The position numbers were made by a program, and so were the translations under genes. The notes below the pieces were generated by a model. It was not told the DNA's origin. It saw nothing but the letters and a program-made list of their open reading frames with translations, and did no database searches. From IDS-8 sp050738315 (GTDB lineage Bacteria > Pseudomonadota > Gammaproteobacteria > Steroidobacterales > Woeseiaceae), in contig JBOHZD010000223.1 in assembly GCA_050738315.1 (NCBI GenBank), positions 1-5,177 on the forward strand: a DNA stretch of 5,177 nt, written 5' to 3'. Positions 5,093 to 5,177 of this stretch are shown here, one piece after another; the first letter of the stretch is position 1; every line of letters starts with the position of its first letter.

Positions 5093-5177
5093 CGGCGCCT
5101 GGATCGCACTGCGCAGCCGGCGGGATCAGCATCACGCCGAGGCCGACCGTTTGTTCCGCGACGCGATCCATCGTCGG
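5034..5177 (+). CDS. PIN-domain ribonuclease toxin (VapC-like), N-terminal 48 codons
   Basis: The frame runs off the right edge without a stop. It contains LFVDSGAWIALRSRRDQHHA (residues 16-35), the opening of a PIN domain, with the first metal-binding aspartate at D19. VapC toxins are Mg-dependent RNases that cut tRNA or rRNA and are held inactive by the cognate antitoxin encoded just upstream. The start is uncertain. TTG 5034 is the only ATG/GTG/TTG between 5034 and the domain and has just a weak GAG upstream. It implies a 59-nt overlap with the antitoxin and a 15-residue leader before the first strand. CTG 5079 would give a more usual 14-nt overlap but is a rare start codon. Most of the catalytic domain lies outside the window, so intactness cannot be judged. 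Confidence 0.82.
   Translation, partial: MPSRPRRTAHVAPAKLFVDSGAWIALRSRRDQHHAEADRLFRDAIHRR

Overview
The window is GC-rich DNA with dense genes, short intergenic gaps, Shine-Dalgarno-led genes and frequent TTG/GTG starts. A YceH-family gene, typical of Proteobacteria, suggests a proteobacterium, probably a gammaproteobacterium of an environmental lineage. That placement is an inference from gene content. No rRNA, tRNA, CRISPR array or insertion sequence was seen.

Layout, left to right: (1) the first 38 codons of an unrecognised minus-strand gene (1-114), with three 11-bp phased direct repeats (212-244) in its upstream region; (2) a plus-strand yceH homologue (381-1061); (3) a convergent minus-strand YCII/DGPF-domain gene (1081-1512), preceded by a promoter-like TGTCGA-N17-CGAC element; (4) a large minus-strand gene (1701-4157) for a predicted exported 818-residue fusion of a DUF305 metal-binding-type domain, an acidic linker and an LVIVD-repeat beta-propeller-like region; (5) a divergent plus-strand short-chain dehydrogenase remnant (4306-4756) whose middle is deleted and whose two halves lie in different frames; (6) the start of a toxin-antitoxin module: a ribbon-helix-helix antitoxin (4811-5092) and the first 48 codons of an overlapping PIN-domain toxin (5034 to the window edge), behind an AT-rich operator-like inverted repeat.

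The genes do not form one pathway. The pattern looks like chromosomal housekeeping or stress genes (yceH, DGPF protein, exported DUF305 protein) next to a more labile segment with a decayed gene and a toxin-antitoxin pair. The most useful leads are regulatory: an ECF42-like promoter in front of a DGPF gene with no sigma-factor gene in the window, response-regulator-style direct repeats at the left edge, and a symmetric operator for the antitoxin. The DUF305-LVIVD fusion is the most interesting protein. Nothing seen amounts to a clearly new multi-gene system.
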